A stretch of DNA of 64,000 nucleotides from Aalborgiella sp040079635 (lineage in GTDB: Bacteria; Pseudomonadota; Gammaproteobacteria; Burkholderiales; Burkholderiaceae_C): contig JBEBJY010000005.1 of the NCBI GenBank assembly GCA_040079635.1, positions 27,612-91,611 on the forward strand, given 5' to 3'. Shown here in pieces: positions 48,733-56,893 of the stretch. The position numbers and the translations under genes are program-made. The notes beneath the pieces are model-generated. The model was not told the DNA's origin and ran no database searches. It worked only from the letters and a program-made list of their open reading frames with translations. How positions within the stretch are numbered: position 1 is the stretch's first letter; each line of letters starts with the position of its first letter.

Positions 48733-51678
48733 ATGACGATTATTTCGACCGTTTCAACAACTTCTGCACAAACATCCACTTTTGATAACTCGGTTGACCA
48801 CAGCAAGGTGCAGCCTATGCGCTTGTCTGGGTTGGAACCGATATTTATTGACGCGAAAACCTTGTTTGTTAACGTCGGCGAACGCACCAACGTAACCGGT
48901 TCCAAAGCCTTTGCCCGCATGATTTTGAATGGCGAGTTTGAGCAGGCGTTGTCCGTCGCTCGTCAACAGGTGGAAAACGGTGCGCAAATCATCGACGTCA
49001 ACATGGACGAAGCCATGCTGGACAGCCAAGCCGCGATGGTAAAGTTTTTGAACCTGATGGCGTCTGAGCCCGATATCTCCCGCGTGCCGGTGATGATTGA
49101 CAGCTCCAAATGGAGCGTGATCGAGGCAGGGCTGCGTTGTGTGCAAGGGAAAGCGGTGGTCAACTCCATCAGCATGAAAGAGGGTGAAGCGCAGTTTTTG
49201 CACCAAGCCAAATTGCTGCGACGCTATGGCGCAGCGGCCGTGGTGATGGCGTTTGACGAAAAAGGCCAAGCCGATACCTATGAGCGCAAAATCGAGATTT
49301 GCGAACGTGCTTATCGCTTATTGGTCGATACGGTGGACTTTCCGCCCGAAGACATCATTTTTGACCCCAACATTTTCGCCATCGCCACTGGTATTGAAGA
49401 GCACAACAACTACGCGGTCGATTTCATCAACGCGACGCGCTGGATCAAGCAAAACCTGCCTGGTGCGAAGGTGTCAGGCGGCGTTTCCAACGTGTCTTTC
49501 AGCTTCCGTGGCAACGATGCGGTGCGCGAGGCCATCCACACCGTGTTTTTGTACCACGCCATCGCGGCGGGCATGGACATGGGCATCGTCAACGCCGGTA
49601 TGGTCGGCGTGTATGACGATCTGGAGCCGATTTTGAAAGAGCGCGTCGAAGACGTCGTTTTGAACCGCACCCCGAACTACAAAGAAGGCGAAGCGCGGCT
49701 GGATGCGGGCGAGCGCCTGATCGAAGTCGCCGAATCTGCCAAAGGCGCAGCCAAAGACGACAGCCAAAAGCTGGCTTGGCGCGGTACCGTCGATGCGCCA
49801 GTCAGCGTCAACGCCCGCCTCAGCCACGCGCTGGTACACGGCATCACCGACTTCATCACCGAAGATACCGAAGAGGCCTACCAGATCGTCCTGAATAACA
49901 AGGGCAGACCGCTGCACGTCATTGAAGGCCCACTGATGGACGGCATGAACGTGGTGGGTGATTTGTTTGGTCAAGGCAAGATGTTTTTGCCGCAGGTGGT
50001 CAAATCCGCCCGCGTGATGAAGCAGGCCGTGGCGCATTTGATTCCGTACATCGAGGAAGAAAAGCGCCTGCAAGCAGAAGCAGGCGAAGACGTCAAAGCC
50101 AAAGGCAAAATCATCATCGCCACCGTCAAGGGCGATGTGCATGATATTGGCAAAAACATCGTCACCGTGGTGCTGCAGTGCAATAACTTTGAGGTCATCA
50201 ACTTGGGTGTGATGGTGCCCTGCCACGAGATTCTGGCGCGCGCCAAGGTCGAGGGCGTGGATATCGTCGGCTTGTCGGGGTTGATCACGCCCAGTCTGGA
50301 AGAGATGCAATACGTCGCCGCAGAGATGCAAAAAGACGACTATTTCCGCATCAAGAAGATCCCGCTCTTGATCGGCGGCGCGACCTGTTCGCGCGTCCAC
50401 ACCGCTGTCAAAATCGCCCCGCATTACGAAGGCCCGGTGGTTTATGTGCCGGACGCCTCCCGCAGCGTGGGCGTGGCGCAGAGTTTGCTGAGTGACCAAG
50501 CCAGTGCTTACATCGCTGAGTTAAACGCGGATTACGACAAAGTACGCACCCAGCACGCCAACAAAAAACAAACCCCCTTGTGGCCGATTGCCCATGCGCG
50601 CGCCAACAAAACGCCGATTGATTGGGACAACTACACCCCTACTGTGCCAAAATTTATAGGCCGCCGCGTTTTCAAAAACTTCGACTTGATGGAGCTGGCC
50701 AATTACATCGACTGGGGCCCATTTTTCCAAACTTGGGATTTGGCTGGACCGTATCCTGCGATTTTGAAGGACGAGATTGTGGGCAGCGAGGCCGTGCGGG
50801 TGCTGTCCGACGGCAAACGCATGCTGAAACGTCTGATCGAAGGCCGCTGGCTGCAGGCCAATGGCGTGGTGGCGTTTTACCCAGCGAATACTGTCAACGA
50901 TGACGACATCGAAATCTACACCGACGAAACTCGCACCGAGGTGGCGATGACTTGGTACGGCCTGCGCCAGCAAGCCGAGAAGCAAATGATTGATGGCGTG
51001 ATGCGCCCTAGCCGTTGTTTGGCAGACTTTATTGCACCAAAAGTAAGTAAAAATGCTATAGATAATATAGCTGCTCAAGCAATAAATACGGCGGCTAGTC
51101 CCGATAATAGGGCTAAAAATGGGCATGAAAACGCCGCCAAATTAGACCGCCACCCCGTTGCGCATGCCACAAAGCAAGATTACATCGGCCTCTTCGCTGT
51201 GACAGCCGGTATCGGTGCTGAGAAAAAAGAAAAAGCCTTCCAGTCCGATTTGGACGACTACTCCAGCATCATGCTCAAAGCCCTTGCCGATCGCTTGGCT
51301 GAAGCTTTTGCAGAATGCATGCACCAGCGCGCGCGGACTGATTTGTGGGGCTATGCACCGGATGAAACGCTTAGTCACGAAGACATGATCGGCGAAAAGT
51401 ACAAAGGCATCCGTCCTGCACCCGGCTACCCAGCGTGCCCCGACCACAGCGTCAAAGCCGAGATGTTTGAGCTGCTGCAGTGCCAGGACATTGGCATGAG
51501 TTTGACTGAGAGCTTGGCCATGCTGCCAGCAGCCAGCGTCAGCGGCTTCTTCATGGCGCATCCTGACGCAACTTACTTCAACGTCGGTAAGATTGGCGAC
51601 GACCAGTTGAAGGACATGGTTGAGCGGCGTGGTGTGGTGGAGAAGGATTTGTCTAGGTTGCTTGCGCCTAACTTGTAG
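48733..51678 (+). CDS. metH: Cobalamin-dependent methionine synthase, without the homocysteine domain
   Basis: Methionine synthase core, 981 aa. The pterin-binding barrel is at about 25-300 (LFVNVGERTNVTGSKAFARM, IDVNMDEAMLDSQAAMV, PGAKVSGGVSNVSFSFRGND), the B12-binding domains at about 350-580 (DxHxxG in VKGDVHDIGKNIVTVVLQ, about 468; VGLSGLITPSLEEM), and the activation domain about 600-981 (RPAPGYPACPDH). The N-terminal homocysteine-binding barrel is absent; in Burkholderiales it is encoded by a separate gene, not in this window. Residues about 775-789 (AIDNIAAQAINTAASPD) come from a repeat copy and, with about 20 flanking residues, separate CLADFIAPK from DYIGLFAVTAGIG, which are almost adjacent in relatives. 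RBS AGGTGAGCC. Confidence 0.96.
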   Translation: MTIISTVSTTSAQTSTFDNSVDHSKVQPMRLSGLEPIFIDAKTLFVNVGERTNVTGSKAFARMILNGEFEQALSVARQQVENGAQIIDVNMDEAMLDSQAAMVKFLNLMASEPDISRVPVMIDSSKWSVIEAGLRCVQGKAVVNSISMKEGEAQFLHQAKLLRRYGAAAVVMAFDEKGQADTYERKIEICERAYRLLVDTVDFPPEDIIFDPNIFAIATGIEEHNNYAVDFINATRWIKQNLPGAKVSGGVSNVSFSFRGNDAVREAIHTVFLYHAIAAGMDMGIVNAGMVGVYDDLEPILKERVEDVVLNRTPNYKEGEARLDAGERLIEVAESAKGAAKDDSQKLAWRGTVDAPVSVNARLSHALVHGITDFITEDTEEAYQIVLNNKGRPLHVIEGPLMDGMNVVGDLFGQGKMFLPQVVKSARVMKQAVAHLIPYIEEEKRLQAEAGEDVKAKGKIIIATVKGDVHDIGKNIVTVVLQCNNFEVINLGVMVPCHEILARAKVEGVDIVGLSGLITPSLEEMQYVAAEMQKDDYFRIKKIPLLIGGATCSRVHTAVKIAPHYEGPVVYVPDASRSVGVAQSLLSDQASAYIAELNADYDKVRTQHANKKQTPLWPIAHARANKTPIDWDNYTPTVPKFIGRRVFKNFDLMELANYIDWGPFFQTWDLAGPYPAILKDEIVGSEAVRVLSDGKRMLKRLIEGRWLQANGVVAFYPANTVNDDDIEIYTDETRTEVAMTWYGLRQQAEKQMIDGVMRPSRCLADFIAPKVSKNAIDNIAAQAINTAASPDNRAKNGHENAAKLDRHPVAHATKQDYIGLFAVTAGIGAEKKEKAFQSDLDDYSSIMLKALADRLAEAFAECMHQRARTDLWGYAPDETLSHEDMIGEKYKGIRPAPGYPACPDHSVKAEMFELLQCQDIGMSLTESLAMLPAASVSGFFMAHPDATYFNVGKIGDDQLKDMVERRGVVEKDLSRLLAPNL
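51055..51099 (+). repeat. Dispersed repeat copy in metH
   Basis: Forward orientation: GCTATAGATAATATAGC, then TGCTCAAGCAATAAATACGG and CGGCTAGTC. In the metH frame the consensus GCT-TAG is GCT-CAA, so no stop remains. Confidence 0.94.
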
Positions 51679-51689
51679 CCTCAAATCTC

Positions 51690-51756
51690 CGTCATTCCCG
51701 CGTAGGCGGGAATCCACGGTTAGCGGGCATGGATTCCCGTCTTCACGGGAATGACG
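51690..51756. repeat. Paired-hairpin repeat (CATTCCCGC type) after metH
   Basis: It runs from CGTCATTCCCGCGTAGGCGG to TTCACGGGAATGACG, with complementary ends. Same family as the copy at 35990-36056. It lies between the converging ends of metH and gntK. Confidence 0.88.
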
Positions 51757-51772
51757 TTTAAACTCAGGGGAT

Positions 51773-52318
51773 TTATCCCAGCCAAGCCCGTACTTGCGCC
51801 ACCAGCTCCGCCATAGACGCAGTCGCATTCACCGTCAGCACCCCCGCCTCACCCGTCGGCACTTCCAGCGTCGCAAATTGGTTGTCCACCAAGGTTGCAG
51901 GGAAAAAGTGGCCATCTGCCACAGCGCGGGACGATACCCGAGCCAAAGCGGTTGCGGGGCTGATGTCTAGGTAGACGAAAAGCAGGTTTGGCTTGTAACT
52001 GCGCAAGGTATCGCGGTAACTTTTCTTCAACGCTGAGCAGCTTAAAACGATGCTTTTATCGTTGCAGCTTGCCAGCTCTTCGCCCAATGTCACCAGCCAA
52101 CCGGCGCGGTCTTGGTCGGTCAGCGGTGTGCCTTGTGCCATTTTTTCTTGGCTGGCGGCGGGGTGAAAAGTGTCACCTTCCAGCATGGTGCAGCCCAAGT
52201 CTTGCGCGATGGCGATGGCGAGTGAGGATTTGCCGCAGCCTGAAACGCCCATCACCACCAAAGCGTGGACCATCGTCTGGGCAGAAAGTAGCGTCTGAGA
52301 TGTAACCATTTTTGACAT
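51773..52318 (-). CDS. gntK: Gluconokinase
   Basis: A 181-aa GntK/IdnK-type kinase that phosphorylates D-gluconate to 6-phosphogluconate. Walker A VMGVSGCGKSSLAIAIAQ (about 22), EGDTFHPAASQEKMAQG, GTPLTDQDRAGWL and VLSCSALKKSYRDTLR are the family signatures. An internal Met at residue 16 (52273) is an equally good start, because residues 1-15 are not conserved. Single minus-strand gene between metH and the sulfatase gene. Confidence 0.93.
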   Translation of the reverse strand: MSKMVTSQTLLSAQTMVHALVVMGVSGCGKSSLAIAIAQDLGCTMLEGDTFHPAASQEKMAQGTPLTDQDRAGWLVTLGEELASCNDKSIVLSCSALKKSYRDTLRSYKPNLLFVYLDISPATALARVSSRAVADGHFFPATLVDNQFATLEVPTGEAGVLTVNATASMAELVAQVRAWLG

Positions 52319-52374
52319 ATTTGCTAAGGATAACCCAATTCATCAATACCTGAACTGCGCTTAAACTACGCCCC

Positions 52375-54489
52375 ATGGCTAAATACAATCTGGCTCCGGC
52401 CGTTCCGCGCATACCCGTCATTGCCGCTGTGGTCGCTTTGATGATTTACACCCTCACCCGTTTGGGCTTGGCCGTTTTTACCGGCTTTGAGGGCGTTGGT
52501 ACGGCGATGCAATTCAAAAGTTTTGAGACTGTGCCGTTGCCGCTGTGGCCAGAAATTTTCCTCAAAGGTTTTTGGTTTGACCTGTGTGTGGTCAGCGTGT
52601 TGGTGGCACCCATTTGCTTGTACGAAGCTGTGCTGCCCAATACGTGGCGCAAAAAGGGCTGGCACAAAGTCTTTCGTTTCATCTATTTGTGGCTTGCGAT
52701 TGCGCTGTTGCTGTTTGGCGCTGTGGCAGAGTCGACCTTTTGGCTGGAGTTTTCGACCCGCTTTAACTTCATCGCGCTGGATTATTTGATCTACACCTCT
52801 GAGGTGATTGGCAATATTCGTGAATCCTACCCTGTCGGCCAAATATTGGCAGGCATAGGCGCAATAGCTGCCGTGGTGCTGTTGGCTATCAGTGGCCGTG
52901 TTAACCAGGCGGACGACAATGGCGTCACCGTGCTGCAGCGCATCTGCTTGGCTTTGTTTGCCTTTACCGTGCCCGCGCTGATGATGTATTTTGGCAATGT
53001 TGACCAAATGGAAAAGCAATATGTGCCCACCTTGAGTGAGGCAAGCGCCCAGCAATTGCCAGAAGCGGTGCGCAAACTCGCGGGCATTCCGCAAGATGGC
53101 GCTGTCAACCCTAAAAACGCTTACGCCACCGAACTGTCAGGCAACGGCCTGTTCACCATCGCCGCCGCCCAGCGCCGTAATGAGCTGGACTATGACAAGT
53201 TTTACCGCACCATGCCACAAGCGCAGGCGAATACCGCGCTGGTCGCGATGGGCGTCAAGCGCACCTCTTTGGGCGATGCGCGAAAGGCGGATTTGCTAGA
53301 CGAGCCCGCTACCAATGTCACCCCGTTCAGCAGCAAGCCAAAAAACATCGTCATGATCTCCGTCGAAAGCTTGTCCGCAGAATTCATGGATTCCTACGGA
53401 GGTACCAAGGGTTTGACGCCTGAAATGGACAAACTCGGCAAAGCCGGCATGAAGTTCGACCGCATGTTTGCCACCGGCACGCGCACCGTGCGCGGCTTGG
53501 AAGCCTTGTCACTGGGCACGCCACCCATACCCGGCCAAGCGATTGTGCGCCGTCCGCACAACGACCATTTGTCCACCATGGGTGAGTTGCTTAAACACCA
53601 GGGCTTTTCTACCTTCTTTTTCTACGGCGGCTATGGCTATTTTGACAATATGAATGCCTATTACGCGGCGAACAATTACCGCGTCATTGACCGCACGGAT
53701 ATCCCCAAAGACAAAGTCGGTTTCGAAAACGTCTGGGGCGTGGCGGACGAGTATTTGTTTGACCAAGCTATCCGCACTTTGGACGACAGCAGTGAAAAAG
53801 GCACCGAAGGCAAACCCTTCTTCGCGCAAATCATGACCACGTCTAATCACCGCCCCTACACCTATCCGAGTGGTCGCATCGACATCCCCTCCCCCGGCGG
53901 GCGCGATGGTGCGGTGAAATACACCGACTACGCGATTGGCAAATTCATCAAAGACGCGTCTAAAAAACCGTGGTTCAAAGACACGCTGTTCGTCATCGTG
54001 GCAGACCATTGCGCCTCCGCCGCTGGCAAAACGCGTTTGCCAGTCACGGGCTACCATATTCCGTTGATTTTCTACGCCCCAGGTTTGTTGAAACCGGCGG
54101 TGTTTTCCCCCGTGGTCAGCCAAATCGACATCGCGCCCACGCTGATGGAAGTTTTGGGCAAAAACGGCAGCGCTCAATTCTTTGGCCGCTCCTTTTTCGA
54201 GCCCGGCCCCGCTCAGCAGCGCGCCTTCATCAGCAACTACCAAGCTTTGGGTTACATGAAAGACAACATTTTGACCGTGCTGCTGCCCAAGCAAGTGGTC
54301 GAAAGCTACCAAGTCGATCCCAAAACCCTGGCCACCAGCCCCGCGCCCGTCAACACCCAATTGATGACGGAGGCCATCGCCTACTACCAAACGGCGTCCA
54401 AAGCCTACAAAACCGGCGAGCTGAAAGCGCCGTTTTACGTCAAACCTTTATCGACGACCGACGGCGGCAAGCCGTTTCAAAAACCGTAG
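52375..54489 (+). CDS. LTA synthase/OpgB-like membrane sulfatase-fold phosphotransferase
   Basis: A 704-aa inner-membrane enzyme. Four or five helices lie in residues about 15-215 and a periplasmic alkaline-phosphatase-like domain about 320-640. Key positions: the metal/substrate block KNIVMISVESLSAEFMDSYG, the probable Thr nucleophile in MFATGTRTVRGLEALSLG, the TSNHRPYTYP block, and FVIVADHCASAAGKTRLP with metal-binding Asp-His. This is the family of phosphoglycerol transferases (OpgB, LtaS). The acceptor glycan or lipid is unknown. No neighbours that help. Confidence 0.88.
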   Translation: MAKYNLAPAVPRIPVIAAVVALMIYTLTRLGLAVFTGFEGVGTAMQFKSFETVPLPLWPEIFLKGFWFDLCVVSVLVAPICLYEAVLPNTWRKKGWHKVFRFIYLWLAIALLLFGAVAESTFWLEFSTRFNFIALDYLIYTSEVIGNIRESYPVGQILAGIGAIAAVVLLAISGRVNQADDNGVTVLQRICLALFAFTVPALMMYFGNVDQMEKQYVPTLSEASAQQLPEAVRKLAGIPQDGAVNPKNAYATELSGNGLFTIAAAQRRNELDYDKFYRTMPQAQANTALVAMGVKRTSLGDARKADLLDEPATNVTPFSSKPKNIVMISVESLSAEFMDSYGGTKGLTPEMDKLGKAGMKFDRMFATGTRTVRGLEALSLGTPPIPGQAIVRRPHNDHLSTMGELLKHQGFSTFFFYGGYGYFDNMNAYYAANNYRVIDRTDIPKDKVGFENVWGVADEYLFDQAIRTLDDSSEKGTEGKPFFAQIMTTSNHRPYTYPSGRIDIPSPGGRDGAVKYTDYAIGKFIKDASKKPWFKDTLFVIVADHCASAAGKTRLPVTGYHIPLIFYAPGLLKPAVFSPVVSQIDIAPTLMEVLGKNGSAQFFGRSFFEPGPAQQRAFISNYQALGYMKDNILTVLLPKQVVESYQVDPKTLATSPAPVNTQLMTEAIAYYQTASKAYKTGELKAPFYVKPLSTTDGGKPFQKP

Positions 54490-54511
54490 AGCGTGAAGCG
54501 CACGACTAGCT

Positions 54512-54564
54512 GCTATAAATTATATAGCTGCTTAGGCAATAAATACGCCGGATAGAGGCATATT
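54512..54564 (+). repeat. Dispersed repeat copy downstream of the sulfatase gene
   Basis: Forward orientation: GCTATAAATTATATAGC, then TGCTTAGGCAATAAATACGC and CGGATAGAGGCATATTTT. A near-consensus copy. The rest of the 240-bp gap to 54730 contains only a presumed promoter. Confidence 0.96.
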
Positions 54565-54730
54565 TTGCCATTAAACTCACGATTTTACAAGTGTAAGCGT
54601 ATCCAAATAACTACGGGTTATCGCTGACTTGTGGTTTGAGTTTTGAGCTTGCATAATAAGACGTCAGTTGTCAGACTTCTTAACGCAAGAACAACCAATA
54701 CTTCTACCAACACCCTCTTTGGAGTTACTT

Positions 54731-55723
54731 ATGAACAATCGCCGCCAATTTTTAGAAACTGTTGCCGTCACATCGCTCGGCATGACCGCCTTGGGCGTAT
54801 CAAGTCAGGTGCAAGCCCAATCAGCTGCGTGGCCCAGCCAAGTCTTGAAAATCATCGTGCCGTTTCCGGCGGGCGGCACATCGGACGTGATTGCGCGTTT
54901 GATTTCTGTGCCTTTGGGTGAGATTTTGAAAACCCAAGTGGTTGTTGAAAACCGCACCGGTGCCAATGGCAGCGTGGGCGCGGGCGTGGTGGCGCAGTCG
55001 TCAGACAGCCACACCATGCTGCTGTCAGACATGAGCTCGGTGGCCACAGCGCCGCTCATCATCAAAGACTTGCCGTTCAAGCCGACTGATTTGCAGGGCG
55101 TGACCATGTTGGCCTACTCACCGCACATGCTGGTGGCCGCGCCATCACAGCCGTTTAGTAATTTGAAAGAGATGATTGAGTTTGGCAAAAAGAACAAAAT
55201 CAACGTTGCCAGCAGTGGCACTGGCTCGGCCAACCATTTGGGCATGGTCGAAATTGCGCAATTAACAGGCATCAAATGGCAGCACGTGCCGTATCGCGGC
55301 GGAGCGCAGTCGATTGCAGACACCGCCGCTGGCGTGACACATGTGGTGCTCAACGGCATGCTGGCGACGCTGCCTATGGTGAATGGCGGGCGTTTGAAGG
55401 TGCTGGGCATCAGCAAACGCACCCGTATGGCGCTGGTGGGGCAGTACCCGACGATTGCCGAGCAAGGGCTGCCCACGTTCGAGTCCGGCACCTACCAAGG
55501 CATTGCGGTGTCCAGCAGCATGCCCAAAGCAGCAGTGGAGAAGCTCAGCGCTGCGCTGATTTCAGTGATTCGCTCCCCAGAAATGCGTGCCCGCTTGGCC
55601 GCAGCCGGCGCAGAGGTGATGACCTCTACACCCGCAGAACTCAGCACTTTCTTGACCAACGAGCGCAAGCGCTGGGGCGATGTGATTCAAAAAGCGGGCA
55701 AAGAGCTTGAGGGAACGGCGTAA
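54731..55723 (+). CDS. Bug/TctC family tripartite tricarboxylate transporter receptor
   Basis: A 330-aa periplasmic binding protein. Signal sequence with a twin-arginine-like start (NNRRQFLETVAVTSLGM) and probable cleavage after VQA. Bug motifs: IVPFPAGGTSDVIARL, VENRTGANGSVGAGVVAQS, NVASSGTGSANHLGMVE, WQHVPYRGGAQSIADTAAG, and the ends TIAEQGLPTFESGTYQGIAV. TctA/TctB membrane genes are not present, as is usual for the many orphan Bug proteins in Burkholderiales. RBS TTGGAGTTACTT. Next to an Ldh-family dehydrogenase, so its ligand could be that enzyme's substrate. Confidence 0.92.
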   Translation: MNNRRQFLETVAVTSLGMTALGVSSQVQAQSAAWPSQVLKIIVPFPAGGTSDVIARLISVPLGEILKTQVVVENRTGANGSVGAGVVAQSSDSHTMLLSDMSSVATAPLIIKDLPFKPTDLQGVTMLAYSPHMLVAAPSQPFSNLKEMIEFGKKNKINVASSGTGSANHLGMVEIAQLTGIKWQHVPYRGGAQSIADTAAGVTHVVLNGMLATLPMVNGGRLKVLGISKRTRMALVGQYPTIAEQGLPTFESGTYQGIAVSSSMPKAAVEKLSAALISVIRSPEMRARLAAAGAEVMTSTPAELSTFLTNERKRWGDVIQKAGKELEGTA

Positions 55724-55748
55724 TAGCAGCTTGATAACGGAAGACAGC

Positions 55749-56813
55749 ATGCCAGAGGACAACACAAACTTCGCTATTCCAGATTTAAGACAGTTCGCCA
55801 CTGACCTGCTGCTGAAAGCCGGCATGGGCGCCGAGAAATCCGCCGCTATGGCGCGCTTGTTAGTCCTGACCGATGCCATGGGTCGCAGAACTCACGGCAT
55901 GGCGATGCTGTTGTTGTACCTGAAAGAAATCCAAAATGGCGGCATGAACACCATGGGCCAGCCGCTCGTGGTGCGCGACAACGGCATCACCGCCGTGTGG
56001 GATGGCGACTACCTGCCCGGCATGTGGTTGGTGGAAAAAGCCATCCTGCAAGCCATGCCTCGCGCGGCACAGCATGGCATCGCCGCCGTCGCCATTCGCC
56101 GCAGCCACCACATTGGCTGCTTGGCGGCGCTGGCCAAAGTGGCGGCAGACCAAGGCTTTGTCGCCCTCATTACCAATTCGGACCCCGCCGGTCATCGCGT
56201 CGCGCCTTATGGTGGTACTGAGGCCTTGATGACGCCGAACCCGCTAGCCTTTGGCTACCCGGGCGCAGATCACCCCGTGCTGGTCGATATGTGCGCCAGC
56301 ATCACCACAACGTCGATGACGCGGCAAAAAATGGCCGAAGGCAAGCTGTTCGACCACCCGTGGCTGCAAGATGCCGACGGCAAGCCCACCTGCGACCCCG
56401 CCGTGCTGGAAAACACCACGCCGCGCGGCTCGCTGCTGCCGCTGGGCGGGCAAGAATATGGCCACAAAGGCTATGGGCTGTCGTTGATGGTTGAAGCATT
56501 GTCCCAAGGTTTATCAGGCCACGGCCGAAAAGACGCCCCCAAACGCTGGGGCGGCAACACCTATGTGCAAGTCATGTCGCCAGATATGTTTGCCGGCGGC
56601 GAAGCCTTTGCCGAGCAGATGGACCACCTCTCAGACCGCTGCCGCAGCAACAAACCCATCAACCCTTTGAGTCCCGTGCGCGTGCCGGGTGATGCAGCGG
56701 CGAAAAGCATTGACGACGCGCAGAAAAACGGCATCAGCTACGACGTTTTGACGTGGGCTGGGCTGTGTGAGTGGGCTAACAAGCTGGGCGTTGAAGTGCC
56801 TGCATGTGCTTAA
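55749..56813 (+). CDS. Ldh family malate/L-lactate-type dehydrogenase
   Basis: A 354-aa NAD(P)-dependent dehydrogenase of the malate/sulfolactate/ureidoglycolate (Ldh_2) family, not the classical LDH fold. Family blocks: TDAMGRRTHGMAMLLLYL, AVAIRRSHHIGCLAALAK with the catalytic-type His, ITNSDPAGHRVAPYGG, NPLAFGYPG, and GHKGYGLSLMVEALSQGLSG. Start at 55749, after AACGGAAGACAGC. Twenty-five bases after the Bug receptor, so likely in the same operon, suggesting uptake and oxidation of one hydroxy acid. Substrate unknown. Confidence 0.9.
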   Translation: MPEDNTNFAIPDLRQFATDLLLKAGMGAEKSAAMARLLVLTDAMGRRTHGMAMLLLYLKEIQNGGMNTMGQPLVVRDNGITAVWDGDYLPGMWLVEKAILQAMPRAAQHGIAAVAIRRSHHIGCLAALAKVAADQGFVALITNSDPAGHRVAPYGGTEALMTPNPLAFGYPGADHPVLVDMCASITTTSMTRQKMAEGKLFDHPWLQDADGKPTCDPAVLENTTPRGSLLPLGGQEYGHKGYGLSLMVEALSQGLSGHGRKDAPKRWGGNTYVQVMSPDMFAGGEAFAEQMDHLSDRCRSNKPINPLSPVRVPGDAAAKSIDDAQKNGISYDVLTWAGLCEWANKLGVEVPACA

Positions 56814-56825
56814 AGGTTGATATTT

Positions 56826-56874
56826 GCTATAAATAATATAGCTACTTAGGCAATAAATACGCCGACTAGATGCC
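56826..56874 (+). repeat. Dispersed repeat copy between dehydrogenase and exonuclease genes
   Basis: Forward orientation: GCTATAAATAATATAGC, then TACTTAGGCAATAAATACGC and CGACTAGATGCC. Confidence 0.95.
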
Positions 56875-56893
56875 AATTTGAGCATCTAATTGG

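Noticed and set aside
49474..50499. Long open frame opposite metH (341 aa)
   Set aside because: It lies antisense to a conserved gene, has His/Asp/Val-rich composition typical of mirrored coding DNA and no recognisable family.
41234..51678. GC-skew shift between gyrB and metH as proof of the origin
   Set aside because: Hand counts of a few lines showed only small differences (gyrB slightly C-rich, metH slightly G-rich on the plus strand), and the mnmG area did not fit a simple pattern; a full calculation is required.
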